Part shown: in pieces, positions 17,807-26,612 of the stretch
How the letters are laid out: each line of letters starts with the position of its first letter
Position numbering within the stretch: position 1 is the first letter of the stretch
Source of the DNA: CAZLGM01 sp964623625
Lineage (GTDB): Bacteria > Desulfobacterota > Desulfobulbia > Desulfobulbales > Desulfocapsaceae
NCBI GenBank assembly: GCA_964623625.1
Contig: CAZUUJ010000001.1
Location: forward strand, 1 to 64,000
DNA: 64,000 nt
Direction: 5' to 3'
Made by a program: the position numbers and the translations under genes
Notes under the pieces: generated by a model
Database searches by the model: none
What the model was told of the DNA's origin: nothing
What the model saw: only the letters and a program-made list of their open reading frames with translations

Positions 17807-18619
17807 TTAACCGACTGCCTTGTCAACAATCTCCCGATCGAAATAGTTTGAGGCCATACCGCCATCGATGATAATAGTCTCACCGTTTATTCCGGAAGAG
17901 CGCTTTGAGAGAAGGAAAGCCGCTGTATTGGCCACCTCCTGGGTTGTGATTGCTTTTTTCCGCAAAATGGCCTTTTCGGCATAGAGATAACTGTCCACAT
18001 ATCCGGGAATGCCGGCTGATGCCGATGTTTTCAGAAGCCCCGGGGCAACGGCATTAAAACGAATCTCTGAAAAGGCGGAAAAGGATTTTGCCAGGAAGCA
18101 TAAAGAGGAATTGAGTGCAGCCTTAATGGGAGCCATGTAGCCGTAATTCTCGGCCGCCATCCTGGTTGTCGAGATGGAGATGGTGACCATGGAACCGTCA
18201 GGCGCCATCAAGTCCCTGAAATGGTTGGCAATGGCAATAAAGGAAAAACAGGAAATATCCACTGCCTGGAGAAAATCCTGTTTCATTGTTTGGTGGAACG
18301 GTCGAAATCCTTCGGAGTAATTGGCAAAAGCAATGGAATGGACTATGCCGTCAATCTGTTGCCAGCCTCGGCTGTTCAATTCCTCTGCTATCCTGCCGCG
18401 GACATGGATGATATTCCCCTCATCCTCCACATCGCAGATAAAAACCGGTGAGCCGGGAAATAGTTTTTGCGCTGTTTGTTGTCGTGCTTCGGAACGCACA
18501 ACGTGGATGACTCTTGCCCCTTCTTCAACCAGCGTCCTGCCAATAAAAGCGGCCACCGATTTTTTATTGGCCAAACCAAAAATGGCAAATGTCTTCTGTT
18601 TCAGGTCAAGAAAGCTCAT
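17807..18619 (-). CDS. fabI: Enoyl-[acyl-carrier-protein] reductase (NADH), FabI type
   Basis: 270 residues. Short-chain dehydrogenase fold with the FabI-type dinucleotide loop (FAIFGLANKKSVAAFIG), HSIAFAN and the catalytic Tyr-x6-Lys (YGYMAPIK), plus APGLLKTSASAGI. Reduces enoyl-ACP in the last step of fatty-acid elongation. ATG 18619 has AAGGA 7 nt upstream. The 3' spacer to the PilZ gene is 126 bp. Confidence 0.9.
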   Translation of the reverse strand: MSFLDLKQKTFAIFGLANKKSVAAFIGRTLVEEGARVIHVVRSEARQQTAQKLFPGSPVFICDVEDEGNIIHVRGRIAEELNSRGWQQIDGIVHSIAFANYSEGFRPFHQTMKQDFLQAVDISCFSFIAIANHFRDLMAPDGSMVTISISTTRMAAENYGYMAPIKAALNSSLCFLAKSFSAFSEIRFNAVAPGLLKTSASAGIPGYVDSYLYAEKAILRKKAITTQEVANTAAFLLSKRSSGINGETIIIDGGMASNYFDREIVDKAVG

Positions 18620-18644
18620 GTAGTTTTTCCTTTTTTAACTGTTA

Positions 18645-18704
18645 TCTGAATCCGTGACCAAGATGGTTCCTTTAATCAACAACCAACTTGGCCACGGATT
18701 CAGG
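18645..18704. mobile_element. Minimal M1 element, 60 bp, with TGTTA target duplication
   Basis: Nearly all terminal repeat: CTGAATCCGTGACCAAG (18646-18662) and CTTGGCCACGGATTCAG (18687-18703) pair with one mismatch. The direct repeats TGTTA at 18640-18644 and 18705-18709 mark the insertion. Located upstream of fabI. Confidence 0.75.
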
Positions 18705-18879
18705 TGTTACACGGGTTTGGCCAACACAATACTTCCTTGACCACCACAGCACAAGGGGCAAAGATCGCTCTCTAAACCGGCTCTGTTTCCCGACCCTTTA
18801 TCCTTGACAGGCAATGACGATTACAGTCAATTAAGTAGACTACCATTCCTTCAGGGTGGTCTTCGACAAACAAATACCT

Positions 18880-19758
18880 ATGGATCCCAAAGACCATATC
18901 ATCCTCACACGAAAAGCTGTGCAGCTCTATCACCGGTTCCGTCAGAACCCGATCTCATCCGAGATGCTCGCCTTTACCGACGAAATCGCCGAAGGGTCAA
19001 AAGATGCCGACAAGGCCACATTGGAAAGAAGTCGCAACTGGCATTTTTACAACAGGTGGCTCCAGCTGCCCACCGGCCGCCCATGGTTTCTCTATCTGAT
19101 AAGGTTTTCCCCTGAACATCTGATCAGCAAACGTTTCAAGCAGGTAGAAGCGGAAATCGAGGCCGGAAGCAGAAAACAACTCTATCTCCTCATCGGCCTT
19201 ATTCTGCACCATATTCAGGACATGTCAACCCCTTCTCATGTTGTGCCCGTTTACCACGGTATCTTCATTAAAGACAGCTATGAAACTTTTCTCAACCGGT
19301 GCTACCTGAACAATCCCGTCCATATGGATAAGGCTGCCGATGAAATCACAGAACAGATTATGACCGATCTTGAAAACATAGAGGTAACCCATATTCTGGA
19401 GATTTACCAGGCGGCTGCCGGAAAAACGCTGGATTATCTTGATCCGGCCAACTCCTCGTTTTCAGCGATGGTGGACAATGTCCCGCAGCAGCTCCCCTGG
19501 AGTTTATTCTGGAAACCTAATAAAAAGCTGTTCAAACCTGTTGCCGGACGTCGCCTCTGCCTTCTGGACTTTGGCAAATTTGGTTTGCTGGGAAAGCATT
19601 TCGGCCAGACACAGGCTATCTTCATTGACAATACAACCTATGTTATCGAGTTGGAAGAGTATCACCGACTGTGTTATCACTTCATCATACAGGCCATAAT
19701 CGACAGTTTACTGGCTCTGCTGTGTCTTGAAAGACGGATAGCACAGGCTGTAGGATGA
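18880..19758 (+). CDS. Zinc-dependent phospholipase C-like protein
   Basis: 292 residues from ATG 18880 (a GTG at 18856 is in frame). NWHFYN near residue 52 and HHIQDMSTPSHVVP near residue 113 resemble the metal-binding His/Asp motifs of the phospholipase C / S1-P1 nuclease superfamily. There is no signal peptide, unlike the secreted enzymes, so it probably acts inside the cell. The substrate is unknown. Two M1 elements flank the gene. Its last codons (Gly, TGA) come from the right-hand element; without it the frame would end GTA GAT TAG. Confidence 0.65.
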   Translation: MDPKDHIILTRKAVQLYHRFRQNPISSEMLAFTDEIAEGSKDADKATLERSRNWHFYNRWLQLPTGRPWFLYLIRFSPEHLISKRFKQVEAEIEAGSRKQLYLLIGLILHHIQDMSTPSHVVPVYHGIFIKDSYETFLNRCYLNNPVHMDKAADEITEQIMTDLENIEVTHILEIYQAAAGKTLDYLDPANSSFSAMVDNVPQQLPWSLFWKPNKKLFKPVAGRRLCLLDFGKFGLLGKHFGQTQAIFIDNTTYVIELEEYHRLCYHFIIQAIIDSLLALLCLERRIAQAVG

Positions 19759-19899
19759 ATTCGTGAGCGCCCTCAGCAAGTGCTGGCGAATGGCCCAAAG
19801 GGCGAAACAGTATTTACGGTTAAATTGGCAAAGCCCTCTAATCGTACTATTAATCAATAGGTTCATGACGAAAACCACTATCTTGGTCACGGATTCAGG
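19754..19899. mobile_element. M1 element, 146 bp, TGTAG target duplication, hairpin absent
   Basis: Ends GATGAATTCGTGA (19754-19766) and TCACGGATTCAGG (19887-19899), flanked by TGTAG at 19749-19753 and 19900-19904. On the minus strand the interior keeps the family sequence GCCCTTTGGGCCATTCGCCAGCAC but lacks the long hairpin. It overlaps the end of the phospholipase-like gene. Confidence 0.8.
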
Positions 19900-19930
19900 T
19901 GTAGATTAGCTCCTCATTCTTTTATTTACT

Positions 19931-20704
19931 ATGGACATCCCTATCGTTATTGGTGCGTTCGGCACCACTACTCAAGCCGCCCAAACGTACGAGGTTATCG
20001 ATAAACGAGTGCGATCCGCTTTTCCCGATTGTCACGTTCTATGGAGTTACACTTCCCATATGATTAAAAAACGGGTCAACCGTTTGGCCGGGAAAAACAT
20101 TATCAATCCCCAGGAAGCCCTGCAAAAACTGGCTGACCAAGGATACCGTAGGGCCGTTGTTCAGCCGCTCCATATACTTGCAGGACATGATTTTTCAAGG
20201 TTACAGGCCATGGTTGCCAAAGCCAGGATCGATGTTCAGCTGGGTTTGCCCCTGCTCACCCATCCCGTCGACTTTCGGATGATGAGCCATGGGCTGGTCG
20301 ACCTGCTCGACAGCCGTGCGGTGGACGAGGCCCTTGTCATTGTCGGCCACGGAACCGACCATCCGGGCTGGACAGGCTTTTTCGCCCTTGAACACTTCCT
20401 GCGGGAACATTTTCGGGAAAGAATCTTTATCGGCTGCGTCGAGCAGTATCCATCCGCTCGGGAAACAGTAGCACGGATAACCGGGGACGGTTTTTCGAAG
20501 ATTTGTCTCGTGCCGTTTATGATGGTCGCCGGCTACCATTTTCAGAAAGAACTTCTGGGGGATGAGCCGGACTCCTGGAAGTCTGTATGTGGGCGGGCTG
20601 CCATTGATCTCCACATCATCGACCGGGGCATCGGTATGGAACCGTGTACCTCGGATATCCTTATCAGCCATATTCAACAGGCTATTGATACTATCCGGAA
20701 GTAA
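19931..20704 (+). CDS. cbiK: Sirohydrochlorin cobaltochelatase CbiK
   Basis: 257 residues. Inserts Co2+ (or Ni2+/Fe2+) into sirohydrochlorin, the entry to anaerobic cobalamin synthesis or sirohaem. Family features: IGAFGTTTQAAQTYE, HVLWSYTSHMI, VQPLHILAGHDF, the first metal His in VIVGHGTDHPGW and the second in MVAGYHFQKEL (usually GDH; here GYH). No other cobalamin genes are nearby. No signal peptide, so the cytoplasmic form. Confidence 0.92.
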   Translation: MDIPIVIGAFGTTTQAAQTYEVIDKRVRSAFPDCHVLWSYTSHMIKKRVNRLAGKNIINPQEALQKLADQGYRRAVVQPLHILAGHDFSRLQAMVAKARIDVQLGLPLLTHPVDFRMMSHGLVDLLDSRAVDEALVIVGHGTDHPGWTGFFALEHFLREHFRERIFIGCVEQYPSARETVARITGDGFSKICLVPFMMVAGYHFQKELLGDEPDSWKSVCGRAAIDLHIIDRGIGMEPCTSDILISHIQQAIDTIRK

Positions 20705-20770
20705 TCAGAACGTAACCAATCACGGGGCAGGCAACATCATAATCTCAAGGAAAAATTGTAAGCGCTTACA

Positions 20771-21454
20771 TCAGAACAATTCACTCATCAGCCAATCGTG
20801 GAGCGGTTTCATTTCGGAATAGTGGGAAAAGGCCTTTTCAGTAAATGCTGCTGTATGAAATGACTTCCCGGCTTCAAACTCGATCATAGCCGTTAACCCA
20901 TTATACTTGAGTAATTCCGCTTGGGGATGATCAGTTGGAAAACCACGGGGAACCCTTTTATAATGATGCGTTCCGATTGTGTAGCCCTTTTCTTCCAACA
21001 TCCCGCATATTCGTGACAATTCGGTTCCCGAACCGTTGCCGGCAACCGCTTTGCGGTATCTCTCCAGCAGTTCTTTCGGGAACCGGTACAGACCAACTCC
21101 CAGCATTACTTTCCTGTTCTCCAGGTGAAAATAATAGCCGCTATGCTCCATCCGTTTCCCTGTTCCTTCCCAGAACCAGATACCAACCGTTGTTTTATAC
21201 GGCCGCTTATCCTTGCTGAACCGGACATCACGGTGGATTTTGAAAAGGCTTTTATTGATTTTGGCTATGGCGTTCACATCTGGAGAAAGTAATTTCAACA
21301 GACTGCCCATCGACTCAACAAACTGACACGAAGGAAGCTTGACATATTCTTCGTACTCGTCCCTGTGGCTTTCAAACCACTGCTTTTCGTTATTGGCCTC
21401 AAGCTCATCTAGAAAAATGAGCATCTCTTTGGGAAAACCTTGAAAATCGCTCAT
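20771..21454 (-). CDS. DUF2461 family protein
   Basis: 227 residues, family length. Typical patterns: FLDELEANNEKQWFESHRDEY at the N-terminus, KINKSLFKIHRDVRFSKDKRPYKT in the middle and GVGLYRFPKELLERYR later. Widespread and conserved; function unknown. ATG 21454 has GAGGA upstream. A 30-codon ORF ends 10 bp upstream and may be cotranscribed. Confidence 0.88.
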   Translation of the reverse strand: MSDFQGFPKEMLIFLDELEANNEKQWFESHRDEYEEYVKLPSCQFVESMGSLLKLLSPDVNAIAKINKSLFKIHRDVRFSKDKRPYKTTVGIWFWEGTGKRMEHSGYYFHLENRKVMLGVGLYRFPKELLERYRKAVAGNGSGTELSRICGMLEEKGYTIGTHHYKRVPRGFPTDHPQAELLKYNGLTAMIEFEAGKSFHTAAFTEKAFSHYSEMKPLHDWLMSELF

Positions 21455-21464
21455 TGACCATTCC

Positions 21465-21557
21465 TCATGACGCGTGATTATCTTTGCTTAAAGCGCCTAT
21501 TCCTCCACATAACAGCGCCAACCCGCCAAAAATGATGTTCAATCTGCCTTCGTCCAT
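21465..21557 (-). CDS. Possible 30-residue membrane peptide
   Basis: Short ORF with ATG 21557 preceded by GGGGGAGAG, encoding MDEGRLNIIFGGLALLCGGI and ending SKDNHAS. The hydrophobic middle could span or insert in a membrane. It ends 10 bp before the DUF2461 start. The supporting evidence is only the ribosome-binding site, composition and position. The rest of 21558-21776 shows nothing. Confidence 0.3.
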   Translation of the reverse strand: MDEGRLNIIFGGLALLCGGIGALSKDNHAS

Positions 21558-21776
21558 CTCTCCCCCTGTTCTTTTCTTTTACGTGTCAAAGAAGCTGTAC
21601 CGGTTGTTACTAACTTCCTCACAACATCTACACAACAGCTCCTGTCTATAAAGCAACTTGCTTATATTGACCATTCCCTTATCCTTTTATCGGAATTGCG
21701 GGGAAGACAATTGCATCAACACATAACAACACATTCCAGGGAACCAGATCAATGTCTTTATCAGAAATAATACCTG

Positions 21777-22556
21777 TCACTGACTAACTGCACTGACAGT
21801 GATGCGAATTGCTGCCAGACCGATACAAATGGCCAATATCTTCCGCAAATGGATCACCGACACCTTGCTGCTCAGACGAGCCCCCAGGTAGGCTCCAGGA
21901 ATAACGCTTAAAACTATTGGCAGAGACAACAGCCAGTTAATCTGGAATGTAACGGCTTTTCCCATAAACGCGGCAAGGCTGGAAAGAAAGACAATTGCCA
22001 GGTTACTGCCGATGGCAATACGGGTCGGGATTTTTACAAAGGCTGTCATTAACGGTATGAGGATAAACGATCCTCCCTGGCCGACCAGCCCTCCCAGGAA
22101 GCCGACAACTCCTGAGACAACCACCGCTCGAAACCGGTTAAATGTAAATTTGCTGATATCCGGATACTCTGTGTCTGCCTTATTGGGAAATAGAATGATG
22201 AAGGAGGCTGCTACAGCCATACCGGAAAAGATGAGCAACAGCAGTTTATTGGAAGCAACGACAGAGAGCGCTCCTCCACCAAATGATGCCAGGAAGAGTA
22301 TGATACCCATCCAGGCAACCAGGGCTCCTGAAAAGAATGGCGACTTCTTATGGGTGATCCCCCCTGAGATACAGGCAACCAGTCCCTGGACAATTGTCAG
22401 TCCGGCAACGGTGTGCATACTAAGCTGCGGAAAACCAAAAAGAGGCAGAACGTAAAGCAGAAGTGGAGCCATGAGTATGCCGCCACCGATTCCTAGTAAG
22501 CCGGAGAGAAAACCGGTGACTAATCCAAGCACACCTATGAGAATACCGAATTCCAT
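21777..22556 (-). CDS. TauE/SafE-family membrane transporter, linked to selD
   Basis: 259 residues with about eight hydrophobic segments. Typical two-fold repeats are GFLSGLLGIGGGILMAPLLL and GFLGGLVGQGGSFILIPLM. The family exports sulfite, sulfoacetate or other anions. The gene begins 5 bp after selD, so the two are in one operon; the selenium context suggests an oxyanion or selenium-compound transporter, but this is inference. Confidence 0.9.
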   Translation of the reverse strand: MEFGILIGVLGLVTGFLSGLLGIGGGILMAPLLLYVLPLFGFPQLSMHTVAGLTIVQGLVACISGGITHKKSPFFSGALVAWMGIILFLASFGGGALSVVASNKLLLLIFSGMAVAASFIILFPNKADTEYPDISKFTFNRFRAVVVSGVVGFLGGLVGQGGSFILIPLMTAFVKIPTRIAIGSNLAIVFLSSLAAFMGKAVTFQINWLLSLPIVLSVIPGAYLGARLSSKVSVIHLRKILAICIGLAAIRITVSAVSQ

Positions 22557-22561
22557 CGGCT

Positions 22562-23614
22562 TTATTCGACCGCTATCCCCACCGGTTCATCAATAATCTC
22601 ACCGATTTTGGCAGCATACCCGACTCCACGGTTATGGAGGTTTTCCAGCAACTCGTCAACCTCCTCCTTAGGAAGTGAGAGCACCAGGCCGCCGGAAGTC
22701 TGAGGATCATAGAGGATCTCTTCTTCCTTTTCATTCAGATCACAATTCATGTACAGGTTGTGGTTGGCAACCATTTTCCTGTTTGCCCTGTTTGAGCCGG
22801 TCGTTTCTCCTTTGTTGTACATATCCAGTACATAGGGATATACCGGTAAATTCCGATAATGAATCACAACCCGTTTGTCACAGCCATGGGCAATCTCAAG
22901 CAGATGGCCGAGAATACCAAAACCTGTTATGTCGGTGCAGCCGTGCAGGTTAAACTTGAGAGCTTCCTCCATCGCCGGTCCATTAAGATCAGCAAGTGTG
23001 GGCAGGATTTCGCTTTCCAGGTGTTTATACTCCAGCTTTCCTGAGCGGGCCGCGTTAAAAAGTACTCCGGAGCCGACGGGTTTCGTAAGGATCAGGGCAT
23101 CCCCCACTCTTGAGCCGGCATTGGTAATGATCCGGTCGGGGTGGACAACTCCACTCACGCTCAAACCATATTTGGGCTCCAGATCATCCACAGTGTGGCC
23201 GCCAACCAGGCAGGCTCCTGCTTCAACGGTTTTGTCATGACCACCTCGAAGAATTTCCCGTAACAGCCCCATATCGAGCTTTTTGGATGGAAACATAACG
23301 ATATTTAATGCCGTTAACGGTTTGCCTCCCATCGAGTACACGTCTGAGATCGAATTTGCCGCTGATATCTGGCCAAACCAGTATGGATCATCAACCGGCG
23401 GTGTTATGAAATCGACCGTATTAATCATGGCCATCTCATCATTTAATCGATAGACGGCCGCATCATCGGAGGTCTCAATACCGACTAGAAGATTATCATC
23501 CGATGGGGGCTCGAGACCTTCAAGGGCTTCCGACAGATCCGTCGGACCGATTTTTGCCGCTCATCCACACGTCCGGGCCATGCCGGTCAACGTTTTTTTC
23601 TTCAGGAAATTCAT
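22562..23614 (-). CDS. selD: Selenide, water dikinase (selenophosphate synthase), itself a selenoprotein
   Basis: 350 residues when the TGA at 23561-23563 is read as selenocysteine. Makes selenophosphate from selenide and ATP. ATG 23614 has AGGAGG upstream. Codons 16-18 are TGT GGA TGA, continuing AAKIGPTDLSEAL, so Sec replaces the catalytic Cys in the family motif (usually C-G-C/U-A-A-K). A conventional ORF caller would start at the internal ATG 23434 and lose 60 residues. The body has the ATP-binding PPVDDPYWFGQISAANSISD, GGHTVDD, GCTDITGFG and PQTSGG motifs. Operon with the TauE-like gene; divergent from the LysR gene. Confidence 0.95.
23529..23546 (-). promoter_or_regulatory. Bacterial SECIS hairpin candidate in selD
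   Basis: On the mRNA strand, 14 nt after the UGA, TCCGAC and GTCGGA form a perfect 6-bp stem around the loop GGATCT. Bacterial SECIS elements need a short stem at this distance with a G at the start of the apical loop for SelB binding. Both conditions are met. Confidence 0.75.
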
Positions 23615-23668
23615 AATCCCTCCTATATGATTTTCCTATTAATTTTTGTATTCTCATTTGTTTTTTAA

Positions 23669-23686
23669 ATAATATACTGTTATTAT
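23669..23686. promoter_or_regulatory. Possible LysR-type operator
   Basis: ATAATATACTGTTATTAT is an AT-rich interrupted dyad (ATAAT / ATTAT) in the spacer between the divergent selD and LysR genes, where LysR-type regulators usually bind. Position and symmetry are the only support. Confidence 0.35.
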
Positions 23687-23762
23687 GCAAAGTCAAGGGG
23701 AATATACAGGGACAGAAAAGGCAGCCCGCTTCACCACCTACTCGAAGCACCCAATTCAAACG

Positions 23763-24656
23763 ATGGAAATCAAACAGTTAAGAACATTTGTGGCGGTCTA
23801 TTCGAGCGGCAGTTTCACCCGTGCAGCTGAGAGGCTCTCCACAAGTCAGCCGACCATCAGTGAAACGATAAAACAGCTGGAAAACGAATTGGACTGTAAA
23901 CTCTTTGACCGGTTGGGACGTTCGATCAGACCTACAAGAAAAGCGGAACAACTCTATCCGGGAGCGCTGGCCGTCATTGAAGAGATTTACAAGATAAAAA
24001 AGGAGTTGATGCTGGAGGATACCACTGTCTCTGGAGAACTTGTGATTGGAGCCTCCACAATCCCGGGAGTCTTCCAGGTTCCCCGCCTCGCCAATGCATT
24101 TAAAACAAAGCATGAGGACGTCTTCTTTGAAGTCAGGATAGGTTCTTCCGGCGAAATTATCGACTCGGTTCTAAATCATGAACTTCTGCTTGGTGTTGTT
24201 GGGAAAAAATTTGAATCCAGAAATCTGAGAGTTGAGCCCTTTGTCGAAGACGAACTGATTTTGATCGCAGCAGCAGGCAAAGATATTGATGAGCCGGTCT
24301 CAATGGATACACTCAAAATAATGCCGTTTCTTATTCGGGAAAAGGGTTCCGGTACACGAAAAACCATTGAGGGTTATTTTGCCAAACAGAAGCTCGATAT
24401 CAACCGGATGAATATAACCGCTGTTCTGGGCTCAAATAGTGCGATTGTAGAAGGTGTCAAGGAAGACTTCGGTGTTTCTATTGTATCACGGACAGCAATT
24501 TACGATGAACTACGCAACGGATTATTGCAAGAGATACAGATAGAAGAAATGACCATTAAGCGGATGTTCTACATTATCAGCCATAAGAAACGTACATTGC
24601 CCAACCAATATGCGCTTTTCAAAAAACTGCTTGAGGGCAACACCCGGGAGATATAA
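23763..24656 (+). CDS. LysR-family regulator next to selD
   Basis: 297 residues from ATG 23763 (MEIKQLRTFVAVYSSGSFTR; the frame is open to 23685). An N-terminal winged helix (SFTRAAERLSTSQPTISETI) is followed by a periplasmic-binding-like effector domain (GELVIGASTIPGVFQVP). It resembles regulators found next to selenium genes in other anaerobes, and its divergent position suggests control of selD and the transporter. The effector is unknown. Confidence 0.88.
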   Translation: MEIKQLRTFVAVYSSGSFTRAAERLSTSQPTISETIKQLENELDCKLFDRLGRSIRPTRKAEQLYPGALAVIEEIYKIKKELMLEDTTVSGELVIGASTIPGVFQVPRLANAFKTKHEDVFFEVRIGSSGEIIDSVLNHELLLGVVGKKFESRNLRVEPFVEDELILIAAAGKDIDEPVSMDTLKIMPFLIREKGSGTRKTIEGYFAKQKLDINRMNITAVLGSNSAIVEGVKEDFGVSIVSRTAIYDELRNGLLQEIQIEEMTIKRMFYIISHKKRTLPNQYALFKKLLEGNTREI

Positions 24657-24843
24657 GAACATCCAAGAGCCCCATCTCTCAACTCGTTTTTGCCGGCTGA
24701 TCGATTTCTATCCCTGAATCCATGTCGGCAGTATATCAATGAAAACATAAAGGAAAAGGCACCAGCCAGATCCTTTAGTTTTTGATTCAAGCCAAATAGA
24801 TTCAGGAAGAAGGTCGAAGTGCACCAATCTTCCAAATAATTAA

Positions 24844-25053
24844 CCTTATCACTGGATTCCTTATAAAATAGTTCTTTTAGAAACACCTGAACAAATAAGC
24901 ACCTGTGGATATCAGAACGGGTATGAAGAGTTTATTGGTTTTACAAAACAAAGAGAATTTATATGCCCTCCACCACTACTAGCTCAAGTATTTAAAAAAA
25001 TACGAAGAAGTACTTATTATCCCTTTGTTGAACAAGAAATTGAGTCTAATTAG
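24844..25053 (+). pseudogene. Possible coding remnant without a start codon
   Basis: A 69-codon open frame with protein-like content (for example KIVLLETPEQISTCGYQ and FTKQREFICPPPLLAQVF) ends at TAG 25051-25053. It has no plausible start codon or ribosome-binding site and is more AT-rich than its neighbours. I do not recognise the family. It may be the tail of a decayed gene. The rest of 24657-25120 shows nothing. Confidence 0.25.
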
Positions 25054-25120
25054 AGTTAGTTAGCATGCTTAGACAATGAAATAACTTGTCAATAGGAGTA
25101 TTCAATCAAATTAAACCGAA

Positions 25121-25816
25121 TTATACTAATCCAAACCGGATAGGAATAATAAGTTCTGTACGGATTGGAGGTTTAGGAAACGGCGCAGCGGTTTTAACTG
25201 ATTTGACAGCATTTTTATCCAGCACGGAATAACCTGAACTCTCCACAATTTCCACATCTGATACATGTCCGTCTTCCCAGACGACAAACTTGATGACCAC
25301 TTTTCCCTGCCATCCCCTTTTTCTGGCAATCCTCGGATAAACAACTGAATGTTGAATATTGTCACGTATATATTGAAAATGAGTTTTTAAGAAAAGGGCT
25401 CGCATTTGTTCCTGATACTCTTCTTCAGAAATTTCATTTACAACCTCAACTTCTTTTTCACCAAGTTCAACTTCGGTAATTTCTTCCACTTGTTCTTCCA
25501 CAACAGGGGTCGGTTCTTCAATGGGTTTTACAATTGTTGGCCCAACAACTGGTTCTGGCTCTACGACAGGCTCCGACTTTTTGACGGGTTCAGGCTCTTT
25601 GGGTATGACAGGGGCTGGTTTGGGGATAACTTTAACGATTTTCTTCTGTCGTGGTTTCGGTTTTTCAACGACTCTGCCGGATATGGACTCTAGTCTAAAA
25701 TCGAGCGAGAGCGGCTTGCCTGCATTCGGAAGACCATTGTTTACAACAATGGCAGTAGCAACCAGAAGAATATGAACAAAAAAGGAAGTTAAAAACCCGG
25801 ATGCTTGATCATTCAT
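25121..25816 (-). CDS. TonB energy-transducing protein
   Basis: 231 residues. N-terminal membrane anchor (about 9-27), a long Pro/Glu/Val-rich periplasmic linker (EPEPVKKSEPVVEPEPVV, about 50-125) and a C-terminal TonB domain (about 145-230) with YPRIARKRGWQGKVVIKFVV and VESSGYSVLDKNAVKSV. Couples the ExbB/ExbD motor to an outer-membrane receptor. Overlaps exbD by 4 nt. Last gene of the nine-gene operon, so probably dedicated to its receptor. Confidence 0.92.
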   Translation of the reverse strand: MNDQASGFLTSFFVHILLVATAIVVNNGLPNAGKPLSLDFRLESISGRVVEKPKPRQKKIVKVIPKPAPVIPKEPEPVKKSEPVVEPEPVVGPTIVKPIEEPTPVVEEQVEEITEVELGEKEVEVVNEISEEEYQEQMRALFLKTHFQYIRDNIQHSVVYPRIARKRGWQGKVVIKFVVWEDGHVSDVEIVESSGYSVLDKNAVKSVKTAAPFPKPPIRTELIIPIRFGLV

Positions 25817-26193
25817 TGTCTTCTCTCCGTTTGAAGACTTACCTTTTTAAAATCGAGTGTTTTTACACAGTCCATTACATCAACAAAGATCTGCAGCGCA
25901 ATTTTACGATCGGCCCTGATTAATATAGGGGTGATTCTGTTAAGAGTCGCCAGACGTCCTTTCATATCTTCTACGGTTGTTTTCTTACTGTCCAAAAAAA
26001 TCGTCCCACCTTTATCGATTTCGATGGTTGTCGTCTTCAACTGAGTCTTTCCAACGCTTTCAGCTTTTGGGAGTTCTACAGGGATTGCTCCCACAGCAAT
26101 AAAGGTCGAAGTTGTCAGGACAATGGTCAGCAGGACCAGCATGACATCGACAAGCGGTATGACATTGATGGTGTTAAATCCTTTTTCCTCCAC
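25813..26193 (-). CDS. ExbD/TolR-family biopolymer transporter
   Basis: 126 residues. One N-terminal transmembrane helix with the conserved Asp (NVIPLVDVMLVLLTIVL) and a small periplasmic domain (ITPILIRADRKIALQIFVDVMD). Stator part of the proton-driven TonB motor. Overlaps exbB by 20 nt and tonB by 4 nt. Confidence 0.92.
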   Translation of the reverse strand: MEEKGFNTINVIPLVDVMLVLLTIVLTTSTFIAVGAIPVELPKAESVGKTQLKTTTIEIDKGGTIFLDSKKTTVEDMKGRLATLNRITPILIRADRKIALQIFVDVMDCVKTLDFKKVSLQTERRQ

Positions 26194-26608
26194 AGCTGAC
26201 CTCCCATTGTGTGATCAGAATTTTCACTTTCCGCAGAAGCAGGTTGTACAATACGACAGAAGGGATGGCGACAAGCAGACCGACAGCCGTGACCTTAAGG
26301 GCCAAAGCAAGACCAACCATTATCTTCCCGGTGTCCATAAAGCCGGATCGCCCCATGGTATAAAAGGTCAACATGATTCCAAGTACTGTTCCCAACAATC
26401 CGATGTAAGGAGCATTGCTGCCGATTGTCCCAATGAGATGAATTTTTTTGGTCAGCTCAAGCTCAAGGAGTCGTTTGTCAGAAAAGTCATCAATGCGGAT
26501 ATTTTTAAAAAAAAGAAACCGTTCAACAGCAATGGCAACAGCTATAAAACTCATTACAATCAACAATCCGATGATTCCATAATCGATAGAATATTTTAAC
26601 CAGTCCAT
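26174..26608 (-). CDS. ExbB/TolQ-family proton channel, short form
   Basis: 144 residues, shorter than ExbB (about 240) and close to compact forms. Three hydrophobic segments; conserved stretch IGSNAPYIGLLGTVLGIM, then GLALALKVTAVGLLVAIPSV. Forms the proton channel with ExbD. Starts 5 bp after the DsbD-like gene. Confidence 0.9.
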   Translation of the reverse strand: MDWLKYSIDYGIIGLLIVMSFIAVAIAVERFLFFKNIRIDDFSDKRLLELELTKKIHLIGTIGSNAPYIGLLGTVLGIMLTFYTMGRSGFMDTGKIMVGLALALKVTAVGLLVAIPSVVLYNLLLRKVKILITQWEVSCGGKRI

Positions 26609-26612
26609 TTTT

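Noticed and set aside
23520..23759. 79-codon reverse ORF upstream of selD
   Set aside because: It lies in a different frame from the real selD N-terminus, which reads through TGA; no family resemblance.
24714..24726. CCTGAATCCATGT, resembling an M1 left end
   Set aside because: No partner end with a matching 5-bp duplication nearby.
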